Assembly (NCBI GenBank): GCA_040774885.1
Contig: JAXGTO010000014.1
Coordinates: 1 to 54,880 of the forward strand
DNA length: 54,880 bases
Reading direction: 5' to 3'
From: JAXGTO01 sp040774885
Lineage (GTDB): Bacteria; Actinomycetota; Coriobacteriia; Coriobacteriales; Eggerthellaceae
Shown here: positions 15,785 through 25,300 of the stretch, in pieces
Position numbering within the stretch: the stretch's first letter is position 1
How the letters are laid out: the number at the start of each line of letters is the position of its first letter
Program-made: the position numbers and the translations under genes
Notes under the pieces: generated by a model
The model's database searches: none
What the model saw: the letters and a program-made list of their open reading frames with translations, nothing else
What the model was told of the DNA's origin: nothing

Positions 15785-17551
15785 TTACAATCCGTTAAGA
15801 AAGGGGATGGACACGGTGAAGCACGTTCCAGCGCCCAGCGTGCTTTCAACCTGAATGCTTCCCTGCATGCTCTGCACCAATGCCTGCACCACCATGAGAC
15901 CCAATCCTGTCCCCTCTTCGCCTTTGGTGGTGTAGAAGGATTGGAACAACCGGCGACGCGTCTCATCGTCCATGCCGCAGCCGGTATCAGCCACCTTCAA
16001 AACGAATGCATCGCCCGCGATGTGCCACTCGATACGCAGTTCCCCGCCGTCATCACGCATGGCGTACAGGGCATTGGCGGCCAAATTGAGCAGAATCTGA
16101 TTCATGGCGGCGGGGTCACCGTGCAACGGGCATGGATCGTCTGCAATGTCCGTTGCCATGCGAACCGACTGAGGACAGAGAGCGCCAATGGTCCTCATCG
16201 CATCTTGCACCGCCGACGTGGCATCGAAAGCAGTTTTCTCAGCTTGTTCAGGACGCTGGCGCACGTAAGCCAGCATCCGTTCCAAAAGATCGGTGCAACG
16301 CTTGGTCAAGTCTTCGATTTCCTGCGAAATCTGCTTGCGCTCATCCAAGGACAAATCATCTTGCAACATGCCTCCGTACACGGCGAGCGGTGTCATGAGA
16401 TTCTTTAATTCGTGGGCCATCGTCGACGAGATGACGCCCATGGTCTGGAGTCTGTCCACCTGCTGCATCTGACGCTCTTGGAGCTTGAGCTGCTTGGTTT
16501 GCGCATGAAGCTGTTTTTGATAAGCAAGCTCGGTTTCAAGGTGCCGGGTGTTCTGGATGCTGCGCGCAATTCGCCAGCCTATCAGTGCAACTGCGGCTAC
16601 CAGAACCGCACCGAGAACCGCGCAGAGCACCCACATGTTCTGCAGCGGTTGCATCATCTCGTCATAAGAGACCACCACGTTCACCACGAAGCCGTTGCCA
16701 TCCACATTGAGCGGGGCGTAGGCAATGAACTTCTTCTGGGGCCCGGCTTCCATGTCATCCCACCAATACGATGTCACGATATCGCATCCGGAATCACCGG
16801 AATACTGATCGTCTATCAAATCGTTCCAGTCCCCTTCGGCATACACATCGCGCCGATCGGTCAGAGTATTGACCCCGACCTGGCTGGAAAGTGCATGCAT
16901 GACGATGGTCCTGCTGGGATCTTTCACTGTGCAATACCCTTTTTCACCCACGCGCACCGAAGAGAGGATGTCCTCGTAGACCTGGTTGAGATCGATGGTT
17001 TCCACCACGTAGCCCACAGCCCCATCATCGAGGGATACCTGCTTGAACAAATACAGGGAATAGCCTTCGCCTTCCTTTTGCCAGAAACCGACGAAGGCAT
17101 CTTCGTGTTGGGCAGCGCCATCCAAGAATTCGTGCTGTGCGGGCATATCGCGAAAATAGGAGCCGGCGCCCGTTATGCCCAAACCAAGCGTATCCAGGTC
17201 ATCCCCGGCAACCAGTTGCAGAGACGTAACGGCGCTGTCCTGGTCGTCGCCCTCGGAAATAAGACGGCGGATGCAGTCCGTGGATGCTGAATCGGAGTTG
17301 GCAGCGCGCACCTGCTGCACAACATAGGGCGAAAATTGCGTATCGAGCTCCGCTAAGCGCTGGTTGAAATACTGACTAAGATTGCCCGATGCGGTTTCAG
17401 CCATCGTAGTGGTCTGCGACTCCTGTTCCGAAACCAGGGTATCGCGGTAGTACTGGTAAGCCGCAAACGTGCCCGCCGCAATGGCCAGAAACAGCGCCAA
17501 GAGCACGGCAAGCCATGCCCGATACCCCGTACCTGCTTTCTTCGAGACCAT
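15785..17551 (-). CDS. Sensor histidine kinase with extracytoplasmic sensor domain (module 3)
   Basis: The 588-aa protein has an N-terminal membrane helix (about 12-32), an extracytoplasmic region of about 250 residues that looks Cache-like, a second helix (about 300-322), a coiled linker and a kinase core. The phospho-acceptor box is AHELKNLMTPLAVYGG, the N box NQILLNLAANALYAM, and the G boxes ADTGCGMDD and GTGLGLMV. No HAMP domain is evident. The H box is of the NtrB/HisKA type. The chosen ATG has GGCGG 6 nt upstream; a TTG 12 nt earlier is possible. It lies upstream of the module 3 flavoprotein gene on the same strand and is divergent from an OmpR-type regulator, so it probably controls module 3. 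Confidence 0.9.
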   Translation of the reverse strand: MVSKKAGTGYRAWLAVLLALFLAIAAGTFAAYQYYRDTLVSEQESQTTTMAETASGNLSQYFNQRLAELDTQFSPYVVQQVRAANSDSASTDCIRRLISEGDDQDSAVTSLQLVAGDDLDTLGLGITGAGSYFRDMPAQHEFLDGAAQHEDAFVGFWQKEGEGYSLYLFKQVSLDDGAVGYVVETIDLNQVYEDILSSVRVGEKGYCTVKDPSRTIVMHALSSQVGVNTLTDRRDVYAEGDWNDLIDDQYSGDSGCDIVTSYWWDDMEAGPQKKFIAYAPLNVDGNGFVVNVVVSYDEMMQPLQNMWVLCAVLGAVLVAAVALIGWRIARSIQNTRHLETELAYQKQLHAQTKQLKLQERQMQQVDRLQTMGVISSTMAHELKNLMTPLAVYGGMLQDDLSLDERKQISQEIEDLTKRCTDLLERMLAYVRQRPEQAEKTAFDATSAVQDAMRTIGALCPQSVRMATDIADDPCPLHGDPAAMNQILLNLAANALYAMRDDGGELRIEWHIAGDAFVLKVADTGCGMDDETRRRLFQSFYTTKGEEGTGLGLMVVQALVQSMQGSIQVESTLGAGTCFTVSIPFLNGL

Positions 17552-17591
17552 TTGAGCCGCCAATCATAGAACGAGCAAGACCTGCGCCGCG

Positions 17592-17601
17592 ATGGTACCA
17601 T
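17592..17601. promoter_or_regulatory. Palindrome in the kinase / regulator divergent gap
   Basis: ATGGTACCAT is a perfect 10-bp palindrome in the middle of the 80-nt gap between the divergent sensor kinase and response regulator genes. It could be a binding site for the response regulator, though OmpR-type proteins more often use direct repeats. Confidence 0.25.
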
Positions 17602-17631
17602 GTCATCCAATACCGAACAAAGGGAGGAAAC

Positions 17632-18321
17632 GTGGCCAAGGGACGCATTCTCATAGTCGACGACGACGTGCATATCCTCAAGGCCCTTGACTTGTTCCTC
17701 AAACACGAAGGCATGGAGGCCACCTGTTGCACAAATGGCGAGCAGGGCTTGGCCTATATCAGAAACGAAACCTACGATCTGGTCTTACTGGACCTTGATT
17801 TGCCCGACACCGACGGGCTGAACGTGCTGGAATCGATTCGAGCCGCACGCAACACCATACCCATCATGATAATCAGCGGACACGACGAGGAATACAATAA
17901 GCTGCTGGGGTTGGGCATGGGGGCCGATGATTACATCACCAAGCCGTTCAGCATGCCACTGCTGCTTTCCAAAATCAAAGCCCTCATACGCCGTGCGGGG
18001 ACCTACGCCGAAACCGCTGATGCAAGTCTTTGCGGCGGACCGTTCCAGCTTAACCGAAGCACCTATCGGGTGACCAAAAACGGCCATGCAATCGACTTGA
18101 CCGCACGCGAGTTGGCCCTATTCACCTTCTTTCTGGAGCACCCGAACCAGGTGTTTTCAAAAAGCCAGATCTACGAGGCGGTGTGGGATAGCGCCATCGT
18201 CGACGAGAACAGCGTAATGGTGTATATGAAACGCCTGAGGGACAAGTTGGAAGACGACCCTTCCAACCCGCAGTTTCTGCAGACCATGCGTGGGATAGGA
18301 TATCGCTTCGCCATCGAGTGA
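17632..18321 (+). CDS. OmpR/PhoB-family response regulator (module 3)
   Basis: The 229-aa protein has an N-terminal receiver domain (ILIVDDDVHI, phospho-acceptor Asp in LVLLDLDLPD, Lys in TKPFS) and a C-terminal winged-helix DNA-binding domain (LTARELALFTFFLEHPNQVF to TMRGIGYRF). I chose the GTG at 17632 because AGGGAGG lies just upstream and the receiver motif starts 4 residues later; upstream in-frame codons overlap the start of the divergent kinase gene. It probably partners the kinase at 15785 and regulates the reductase module. Confidence 0.93.
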   Translation: MAKGRILIVDDDVHILKALDLFLKHEGMEATCCTNGEQGLAYIRNETYDLVLLDLDLPDTDGLNVLESIRAARNTIPIMIISGHDEEYNKLLGLGMGADDYITKPFSMPLLLSKIKALIRRAGTYAETADASLCGGPFQLNRSTYRVTKNGHAIDLTARELALFTFFLEHPNQVFSKSQIYEAVWDSAIVDENSVMVYMKRLRDKLEDDPSNPQFLQTMRGIGYRFAIE

Positions 18322-18336
18322 CCCCGACGCGCGCAG

Positions 18337-19638
18337 TTACGCCTGCGCAGCTTCCGCAACGGGCTGGTCTGCATCCTGCACTGGCTGCGCAAGCGTGATG
18401 GCGGTCTGGCGGACCTCGCCCAAAGCGCTGATGATGTCATTGAGGGAAGAAGGATCCTCTTCCAAGCCCAAATCGTACACTTCGTTGCTCAAGATGGCGA
18501 TCAAGTAGTCACCGCTCTGCGAGCGGACGATGCCTCCTTCGGCAGTCACGTCTGCATATCCGCCGCCGTTATAGAAACGGCCGCCGCCAGAAGACCAACC
18601 GCCCCATCCCCAATCGGTGGAATCATTCCATCCGGCCTTTGCGATGACCGATCCTTCGCTTCCCAGGTTGGAGCGCAGCATCGATACCGAAGTGCGCCCG
18701 AGCAGGTCATCGAGCACCTGTGCGCCTTGGGTGTCTGTTTCTGTGTACTTCTCGATGGAGAGCCAGATGCGAGCCAAATCAGATGCCGATATCATCGGGT
18801 CGATGGCGCTATCCTGAACATCCTCGCTCACACCCTGCGCGCCCAACCATGAGGAAAAATCATCTACGCCATACGTGCCATACAGCGTCATGAATGCAGT
18901 GTTGTCGGAAGCTGTCAGGCAGTCTTCGAGCACTTGGCTCAGCGGATACTCCGTCTCACCGTCGTCGCCTTCGCTATCGCCCCAGCTGGTCTGACCTTCC
19001 TGCAAGACGTCATCGAGCTGCGCTTCACCGGTATCAACCAGCGTCTGCAACACGAATGTCGCATAAGCCGCCTTGATGGTGCTGGCAGCATAGTAGCTTT
19101 CGTCGGCATTGCTGCTTACCATGAGCCCGGTCTTGAAATCGAGCAGCACGTAGCCAACGCTGCAACCGTCGTCTTCGACGGCTTGGGTGGCCTGCTGCAA
19201 CGTATCGAGATCGGATTCGCCCAAATGCCAAGCTCCTTGGGCCAGTGCGGGTTGCGCTTGCACGGTGACTTCCGACGACGCGGTATCGAATACGGAAGGA
19301 TCATAGTCGGCCGTAGACCCCCAGGCGCTGAATGCTCCCGCATCAGAGGAATCCTGTGAGTTCACCAGCACATCGACTTGTTCGGGGACCGCTTCGACGG
19401 TGTCCGATTCGTTTTCGTTGGCGGATTTTTGCAAGACGAACGTCGAGAGGATGAAACCTACCGCAACTACCAAGACGGCAACGACCGCAACGGAAACGAA
19501 GTCGCGGCGGCGCAGCGATCTATTCCAAGAATCAGAATCCGACAGCGCATGCGAGGCCTTGGGAAATTCCGCATTGCCCGCTGAGCTCTCATGCTTGGGA
19601 GCGCGCACGTGCGATGGCGTTCTATCCGACCTGCTCAC
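18337..19638 (-). CDS. Membrane-anchored serine hydrolase, class A beta-lactamase / PBP-like
   Basis: The 433-aa protein has a basic cytoplasmic lead, one membrane helix (about 48-70), a low-complexity acidic linker and a C-terminal beta-lactamase-type domain. The three active-site motifs are visible: STIK (186-189), SDN (244-246) and KAG (334-336, where KTG is usual). The family includes beta-lactamases, DD-peptidases and non-hydrolytic relatives; resistance cannot be claimed from this. The GTG start has AGGTGA about 10 nt upstream, and the gene follows the muramidase-like gene by 14 nt, so a cell-wall role is inferred. Confidence 0.8.
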   Translation of the reverse strand: MSRSDRTPSHVRAPKHESSAGNAEFPKASHALSDSDSWNRSLRRRDFVSVAVVAVLVVAVGFILSTFVLQKSANENESDTVEAVPEQVDVLVNSQDSSDAGAFSAWGSTADYDPSVFDTASSEVTVQAQPALAQGAWHLGESDLDTLQQATQAVEDDGCSVGYVLLDFKTGLMVSSNADESYYAASTIKAAYATFVLQTLVDTGEAQLDDVLQEGQTSWGDSEGDDGETEYPLSQVLEDCLTASDNTAFMTLYGTYGVDDFSSWLGAQGVSEDVQDSAIDPMISASDLARIWLSIEKYTETDTQGAQVLDDLLGRTSVSMLRSNLGSEGSVIAKAGWNDSTDWGWGGWSSGGGRFYNGGGYADVTAEGGIVRSQSGDYLIAILSNEVYDLGLEEDPSSLNDIISALGEVRQTAITLAQPVQDADQPVAEAAQA

Positions 19639-19652
19639 GGGGCAAAAATCAC

Positions 19653-20765
19653 CTAGATGAGATTCATCTGGTCAAGGCAGGAATTGTACCAATGAGAGGC
19701 ATTGGGCGGGCAGTACTTCTGGGCAGCAGAATATGTGATGTTCGAGCCATACCCGCTGGCCAACCCGGAAACGATGGTGTTGATGCCGTCTTCCCAAGAA
19801 GAGAACCCGCTGCCACCCCAGCCCCATGCATTGTACGAGGCGAAGCAATACGCGCCCTTGGTGCTTTCGACGCTCGAGATAGCAGGTGCCCAGCGCGGAT
19901 CGACGCCGTAATTCCAAGCGGCTTCGGCATACGCGGTGCCGCAGCCCGCCATAGGCGATCCGGCAAGGTAGTTATCGATACGACCGGCCCATTCATTGAC
20001 GAACGCGGTCTTGTCGGAAGACCAGTCAACGGAATCGGTGCTCGGGGTATCGGTGACGGGCTCGACGGCGGCAGAAGCCTCGTCGGCCGCAGCCTGCTGG
20101 GCAGCCTCATCGCCACCCTGCGCGGCAACCTGATCGGCAGCGGCCTGCGCCGCCTGCTCTTGTTCTTGCTGCTGGTTGGCAGAAGCGGCAGCTGCTTCGG
20201 ATGCTGCTTGGGCAGCAGCTTTCTGCTGCGCTTCTTCACGTGCCGACTTGGCTTGGTCGAGCGCATCGGCGGCACGGTCGGCTTCCCGATCTGCCTGGTT
20301 TTTGGCATCGTCCAAACTGGCTTGGGTGGTTTCGAGCTCCGATTTCATATCGGAGAGTTTTTGCAATTCAGAGCTGTTGTGGTTCTGGATGGTATCCAGA
20401 TACTCGATGCGCTGCAAGAAGTCGGAGATGCTTTCGCTTTCGAGCACCATGGAAACCAATCCGAAGCCCTCTTGCTGCATGACGTACATCGACTTGATGG
20501 CGTCGGCGCAGCGATCTTGCTGTTCAGGCATCTTTTGGTTGATCTCGTCGATGCGCGCAGTATTTTCATCGATCTGCTGCTGCAGGTCTTCGACCTTGGC
20601 GGTAGCGTCGTCATAGTCTTTCGCCGTGGATTCGATCTGGCTTTGGAGTTTCGAGAGCTCGGTATCATCCGCATGGGCGGTCGAGGGAACGGCGCACAAT
20701 GCAACCACGAGAGCGGCAGCGCACACGAGCGGCATCAAGATGCCGGACTTGCAGACCTTTTGCAT
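19653..20765 (-). CDS. Secreted coiled-coil protein with C-terminal muramidase-like domain
   Basis: The 370-aa protein has a signal peptide ending near AHA-DD, a long coiled coil of the peptidoglycan-hydrolase-activator type (about 30-185), an Ala/Gln-rich low-complexity linker and a C-terminal domain of about 110 residues. That domain contains YGVDPRWAPAISSVES, YNAWGWGGSGFSSWEDG and several cysteines, and resembles lysozyme/glucosaminidase-like domains, with the Glu of VES as a possible catalytic residue. The start was set at the ATG with AAAGGCGA upstream. With the next gene it forms a two-gene cell-wall unit. The enzymatic activity is inferred. Confidence 0.72.
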   Translation of the reverse strand: MQKVCKSGILMPLVCAAALVVALCAVPSTAHADDTELSKLQSQIESTAKDYDDATAKVEDLQQQIDENTARIDEINQKMPEQQDRCADAIKSMYVMQQEGFGLVSMVLESESISDFLQRIEYLDTIQNHNSSELQKLSDMKSELETTQASLDDAKNQADREADRAADALDQAKSAREEAQQKAAAQAASEAAAASANQQQEQEQAAQAAADQVAAQGGDEAAQQAAADEASAAVEPVTDTPSTDSVDWSSDKTAFVNEWAGRIDNYLAGSPMAGCGTAYAEAAWNYGVDPRWAPAISSVESTKGAYCFASYNAWGWGGSGFSSWEDGINTIVSGLASGYGSNITYSAAQKYCPPNASHWYNSCLDQMNLI

Positions 20766-20859
20766 GTATCTATCGCCTTTCACAATAAACGAGCAGCTGG
20801 GCTGCCCGTCCGTTGGACCTTGCCGAGCGAAAAACGCACCCGACGAAGTTGCTCAAAGC

Positions 20860-20890
20860 ATTATATCCAAAGCCTCATCTTCTGCGCCAA
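20860..20890 (-). promoter_or_regulatory. Candidate promoter of the muramidase-like gene
   Basis: On the minus strand TATAAT (20865-20860) is preceded by TTGGCG (20890-20885) with a long 19-nt spacer. It lies about 95 nt before the start at 20765. The rest of the 217-nt gap shows nothing clear. Confidence 0.45.
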
Positions 20891-20982
20891 TCATGGACGG
20901 TCCACCTAGCATATCAAGGGGTAAATGGATTAGGTTTTCCCTTGTTATCAGGCTTTATGCAGGATGGATATGTTGTGGAGAG

Positions 20983-21543
20983 CTAGGCGCGCAAGCGGGC
21001 GCGGCGGTCGCGCCAATCAGGCATGAAACCATCCATCAAGGCGTGGAACGCCGAGCCATGGCCGGGTTCTATCAAATGGCACAGTTCATGGACCACCACG
21101 TATTCCAAGCATTCAGGAGGATAGAGCGCCAAACGGACGTTGATGCAGATGCGTCCAGTGGCAGGTTGGCAACTGCCCCAGCGGCTGCGCATGTTGCGGT
21201 AAGCCAACGATCCAGCGGTTACTCCCATGAGGGGCTCCCAAGCGGCCACCAAGGCCGGTACGCAGGCTTCCACCGCCTGGCGCCATTGACGTACTTGGGC
21301 GGGATCGGCATCGTCAGCACGCGCCATGGGAGAGTCCGCGGCGCGACGCTGCTGTTTCGCGATCCAATCGGCCTTGCCGCGAATGAATGCTTCCACCTGG
21401 CGTTGCGGCATGCGCCTGGGCACGCTTGCGGCCACCTGGCCATCGGGCTTGACGCGGATGCGCAAAGCGCGCACGTCTTTGCGAGTCATCTGAACCTCGA
21501 TGCCGTCAACGAAAATAAGGTCCTCCCCTGTATCAAGCCTCAT
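20983..21543 (-). CDS. YgjP-like (SprT/M48-type) zinc metallohydrolase
   Basis: The 186-aa protein belongs to the YgjP family (DUF45). The C-terminal third carries VVHELCHLIEPGHGSAFHAL, an HExxH zinc site with a downstream His, and the family's GSCQPATGRICIN stretch precedes it. The true substrate of this family is not known. Its ATG overlaps the rsmI stop by 4 nt (ATGA), indicating translational coupling at the end of a tetR - activase - rsmI run. Confidence 0.85.
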   Translation of the reverse strand: MRLDTGEDLIFVDGIEVQMTRKDVRALRIRVKPDGQVAASVPRRMPQRQVEAFIRGKADWIAKQQRRAADSPMARADDADPAQVRQWRQAVEACVPALVAAWEPLMGVTAGSLAYRNMRSRWGSCQPATGRICINVRLALYPPECLEYVVVHELCHLIEPGHGSAFHALMDGFMPDWRDRRARLRA

Positions 21544-22391
21544 TGACCGTGCACCAGCCGATAGGCGTCGTTTCGGGAAATTCCGAACTCGTCTTGCAAC
21601 AGCCTGACGCGATCTTTATTGGTGAGCGTCGCATCTGCGCGCAAGCGCTCAACCTTTTCGGCAGCCGCATCAAGCGCGCTGCCGAGCTTCGCTTCCCGTT
21701 CCCGCTGTCCGGGCGCATCGATCACCAGCACGATCTCGCCTTTCACCCCGCCCGATGCATCACGGCGCGCGAATTCCTCGGCTGCCTGCTGAACGGACGC
21801 GCAAAAGATCTCTTCGTGCACTTTGGTGAGCTCACGGCAAACAGCCGCATCGCGCTGCGGCAAGCACTGCGCCACGGCGGCCAGGGCATCGGCGATACGA
21901 TGGGGGCTCTCGTAGAACACCAGCACGGCATCGAGGGCGCCGAGCGCTTCGAGGCAGGCTTCCCGCTCGGCGGCCTTGCGGGGAAAGAATCCACCGAAAT
22001 AGAAACGCGGGCACGTGAATCCGCTTGCCACATAGGCCGTTGCCACCGCCGTGGGACCGGGCAGCACCTCAACGGGAACTTCCGCCGCACGTGCAGCGGC
22101 CACCAGCCTCTGACCGGGGTCGGACACACCGGGCATCCCCGCATCGCTGCAGTACACGATGGTCTGGCCCGCCGCAACGCGATCGATGACGGCTTGCGTG
22201 CGCGAACCGATCATCTCTTCATCCAGTCGCTCCAAGTGCGCCGCGATGCTGAAAGCAGCCAGCAGTTTGCCGGTGACCCGGGTATCCTCGGCGCACACCG
22301 CGTCTGCAGCCCGCAGCGCATCGAGCGCACGCGGCGGCATGTCGTCGAGGTTGCCCAAAGGCGTGGGGCAGATGACCAGCTTTCCCGCCAT
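21540..22391 (-). CDS. rsmI: 16S rRNA (cytidine1402-2'-O)-methyltransferase
   Basis: The 283-aa protein is RsmI, a tetrapyrrole-methylase-fold enzyme that methylates C1402 of 16S rRNA using SAM. Signatures include ICPTPLGNLDDM at the N-terminus, CAEDTRVTGKLL, YCSDAGMPGVSDPG and VFYESPHRI. Length is typical. It starts 3 nt after the giant activase gene. In Bacillus the orthologue lies close upstream of metG; here about 8.6 kb separate them. Confidence 0.95.
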   Translation of the reverse strand: MAGKLVICPTPLGNLDDMPPRALDALRAADAVCAEDTRVTGKLLAAFSIAAHLERLDEEMIGSRTQAVIDRVAAGQTIVYCSDAGMPGVSDPGQRLVAAARAAEVPVEVLPGPTAVATAYVASGFTCPRFYFGGFFPRKAAEREACLEALGALDAVLVFYESPHRIADALAAVAQCLPQRDAAVCRELTKVHEEIFCASVQQAAEEFARRDASGGVKGEIVLVIDAPGQREREAKLGSALDAAAEKVERLRADATLTNKDRVRLLQDEFGISRNDAYRLVHGQ

Positions 22392-22394
22392 GGA

Positions 22395-25300
22395 TCAGAG
22401 CACTTCCTGCTGGGTGCGGATATCGCAGCCGGCATCGATGACGGGCTCCACCACCCCGGACTCGCGTTCGGTGGGGACGCTCCCCTCGCGATGCTCATCG
22501 CGCGTCGAACGCGCCTCTTCTTCTTTTTCGGCCAAATTGGCCTTGGCCACCGAAATCATCAATTTGATGCGGTTGAGCTGGTTGACCTCGCTTGCACCGG
22601 GGTCATAATCGACCGCAACGATGTTGCTGTTGTGGTAACGACGGCGCAGCTCCTTGATCACCGACTTGCCCACCACGTGATTGGGCAGGCAGGCAAAGGG
22701 CTGGGCGCAGACGATATTGGGCGCGCCCGTCTTGATGAGTTCGACCATCTCGGCGGTCAGCAGCCATCCCTCACCCATCGAGTTGCACAGGCTCAAGATT
22801 TCATCGGCATATTCTGCCAGCTCGAAAATGCTGGTGGGAGCCGAGAATCGATTAGATGCATCCAACGCCTCGTTCATCGGCTTGCGAATGCCATCGAGCA
22901 GTTTGAGGATGGCCTTGGCTCCGATGGCACCCTTGGCGGAGCGGCCGAGCGGATCTTTCTGGAAGATACGCCCTGCGATGCCGAACAAAAAGAACTCGGT
23001 AAGCCCGGGAACCACGGCTTCGCATCCTTCGGACTCGATGACGTCAACCACCTGGTTGTTGGCTGTGGGATGGAACTTGACCAAGATCTCGCCCACCACA
23101 CCGACGCGTGGCTTCGTGCCTTCTCCCGTCAGGGGCAACGTATCGAAGTCTTCCACGATGCGCGCAACGGTCTTCTTGTAACGGCCCTGCTTTTCGCCTT
23201 CGAAAATCTGCTTTTTGCACTGCGCCATCCAGTGGTCGAACAGCGCGGTGGCTGCACCGGGTTCGGCTTCGTAGGGGCGGGTGCGGTACAGGCATTGCAT
23301 GAGCAAGTCGCCATAAAAGATGGAGTATATCGCCTGCTTGAGCATGGGCAAGGTGACCTTGAAGCCCGAATTGGTCTCATCGAGATTGCCTTGAAGCGCC
23401 AGCGAGATGACGGGGATATGGCCCAGGCCGGCAGCTTTGAGCGCCTTGCGGATGAGGCTGATGTAGTTGGTGGCACGACAGCCGCCGCCCGTTTGCGTGA
23501 TGAGCACGGCCAGCTTGTCGGTGTCGTACCTGCCGCTGGTCACGGCTTCCATGATCTGGCCCGTTACCAGAATGGACGGGTAGCAGATATCGTTGTTGAC
23601 GTACTTGAGCCCGGCGTCGACGGCCCCGCGGTCGACGCTGGGAAGCAGGTCGAGGTTGTATCCATTGGAACGGAACACCTCTTCCAACAGTTCGAAATGG
23701 ATGGGCGCCATCTGGGGAGCCAAGATGGTATAGCCGGCATCCTTCATTTCCTTCGTGAATTCCACGCGGTCGAATTCGGTGGATTCGGCCTTGCGCTCCA
23801 CCGATGCCGCCACGGCGCTGGCCGCTTCGGCTTCGCGCTTGCCGGTCTTGGCCTCGATGGCAGCTTCCATGTTGGCCACCACGGCGTCGACGTCGCCCAC
23901 CGGGCAACCGCCCACCTGTTTGCGTTGGGCCTCGGCTTCTTCATCGGCCTGGTCTTTGAGGGCCGCAAGCAAGCTGCGCACGCGGATGCGCGCGGCGCCC
24001 AGGTTGGACACCTCGTCGATCTTGAGCACGGTATACACCTTGCCCGACGCTTCCAAAATCTCTTGCACCTGGTCGGTGGTGAGCGCATCGAGCCCGCAGC
24101 CGAAGCTGTTCAGCTGGATGAGATCGAGGTCACGTCGCTCGGTGGCCACCTTGGCCGCGGCATACAGGCGCGTGTGGTACATCCATTGGTCGACCACGCG
24201 GATGGGCCGCTCCAGCGTGCCCAGATGCGCGATGGAATCTTCCGTGAGCACTGCCAGCCCGAAACTGGTGAGCAGCTCGGGGATGGCATGGTTGATCTCG
24301 GGGTCATTGTGGTACGGACGTCCGGCCAACACGATGCCGTGCGTATGGGTATCTTCCATCCACTTGAGCGTCTCTTCGCCCTTGGCGCGGATATCGTCTT
24401 TGAACGACTCGTCTTCGGCCCAGGCGGCATCGACGGCACGGTCGATCTCTTGCTGGGTGGGCGCCGTCGCATGCTTGCCCATGACCTCGGGATGATTCTC
24501 GACCAGTTCGACGAACAGGCGCTTTTTCAAGTATTCCTTTTGGTCGTACGGCAAAAATGGATTGAGGAATTCCACATCGCTGTCGCGCAGTTCATCGATA
24601 TTGAGACGCAACGCTTCCGAATAGCTCATGACGATGGGGCAGTTGTAATGGTTGCCTGCGCCCTCGTCTTCTTGGCGCTCCCATTTGCTGCAGGGCATCC
24701 AAATGAAATCGGGATGCTTGTCCAGCAGGTTCATCACGTGGCCGTGGCTCAGTTTGGCCGGATAGCACACGCTTTCGCTGGGCATCGATTCGATGCCGGC
24801 CTCGTAGGTCTTCTTGGTGGACGGATCCGACAGTTCCACGCGGAATCCCAGCTGGGTGAAGAACGTGAACCAGAACGGGTAGTTCTCGTACATGTTGAGC
24901 GCGCGCGGAATGCCAACGCGACCGCGGGGAGCGTCGTCTTCAGCCAACGGCTCATAGTCGAACAGGCGATGGCTCTTCCAATCGAACAAGTTGGGCACGT
25001 TCTTCGATTCGTCGTGGATGCCCGCGCCCTTTTCGCACCGGTTGCCCGTGATGAAACGGCGATGCTTGCCCGTGTCCTCGTCAACACCGAAATCGTTGAC
25101 GGTGAGCAAGCAATGGTTTTCGCACCCTTTGCAACGCAACGTCTTGTGCGTGGGCTCCAAGGTTTCGATCTGCTCGGCGGAAAGCAAGGTGGACGTGCCC
25201 GTTGCACCGGCGCGATCGCGCGCCAGCAAAGCGGCCCCGTAAGCGCCCATGTTGCCGGCGATGTTGGGTCGCACGGCTTCCACCTGGGAGAGCTGTTCGA

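Noticed and set aside
18337..19638. Beta-lactamase antibiotic resistance gene
   Set aside because: The active-site motifs only place it in the wider serine-hydrolase fold; the KAG motif and cell-wall context do not support a resistance claim.
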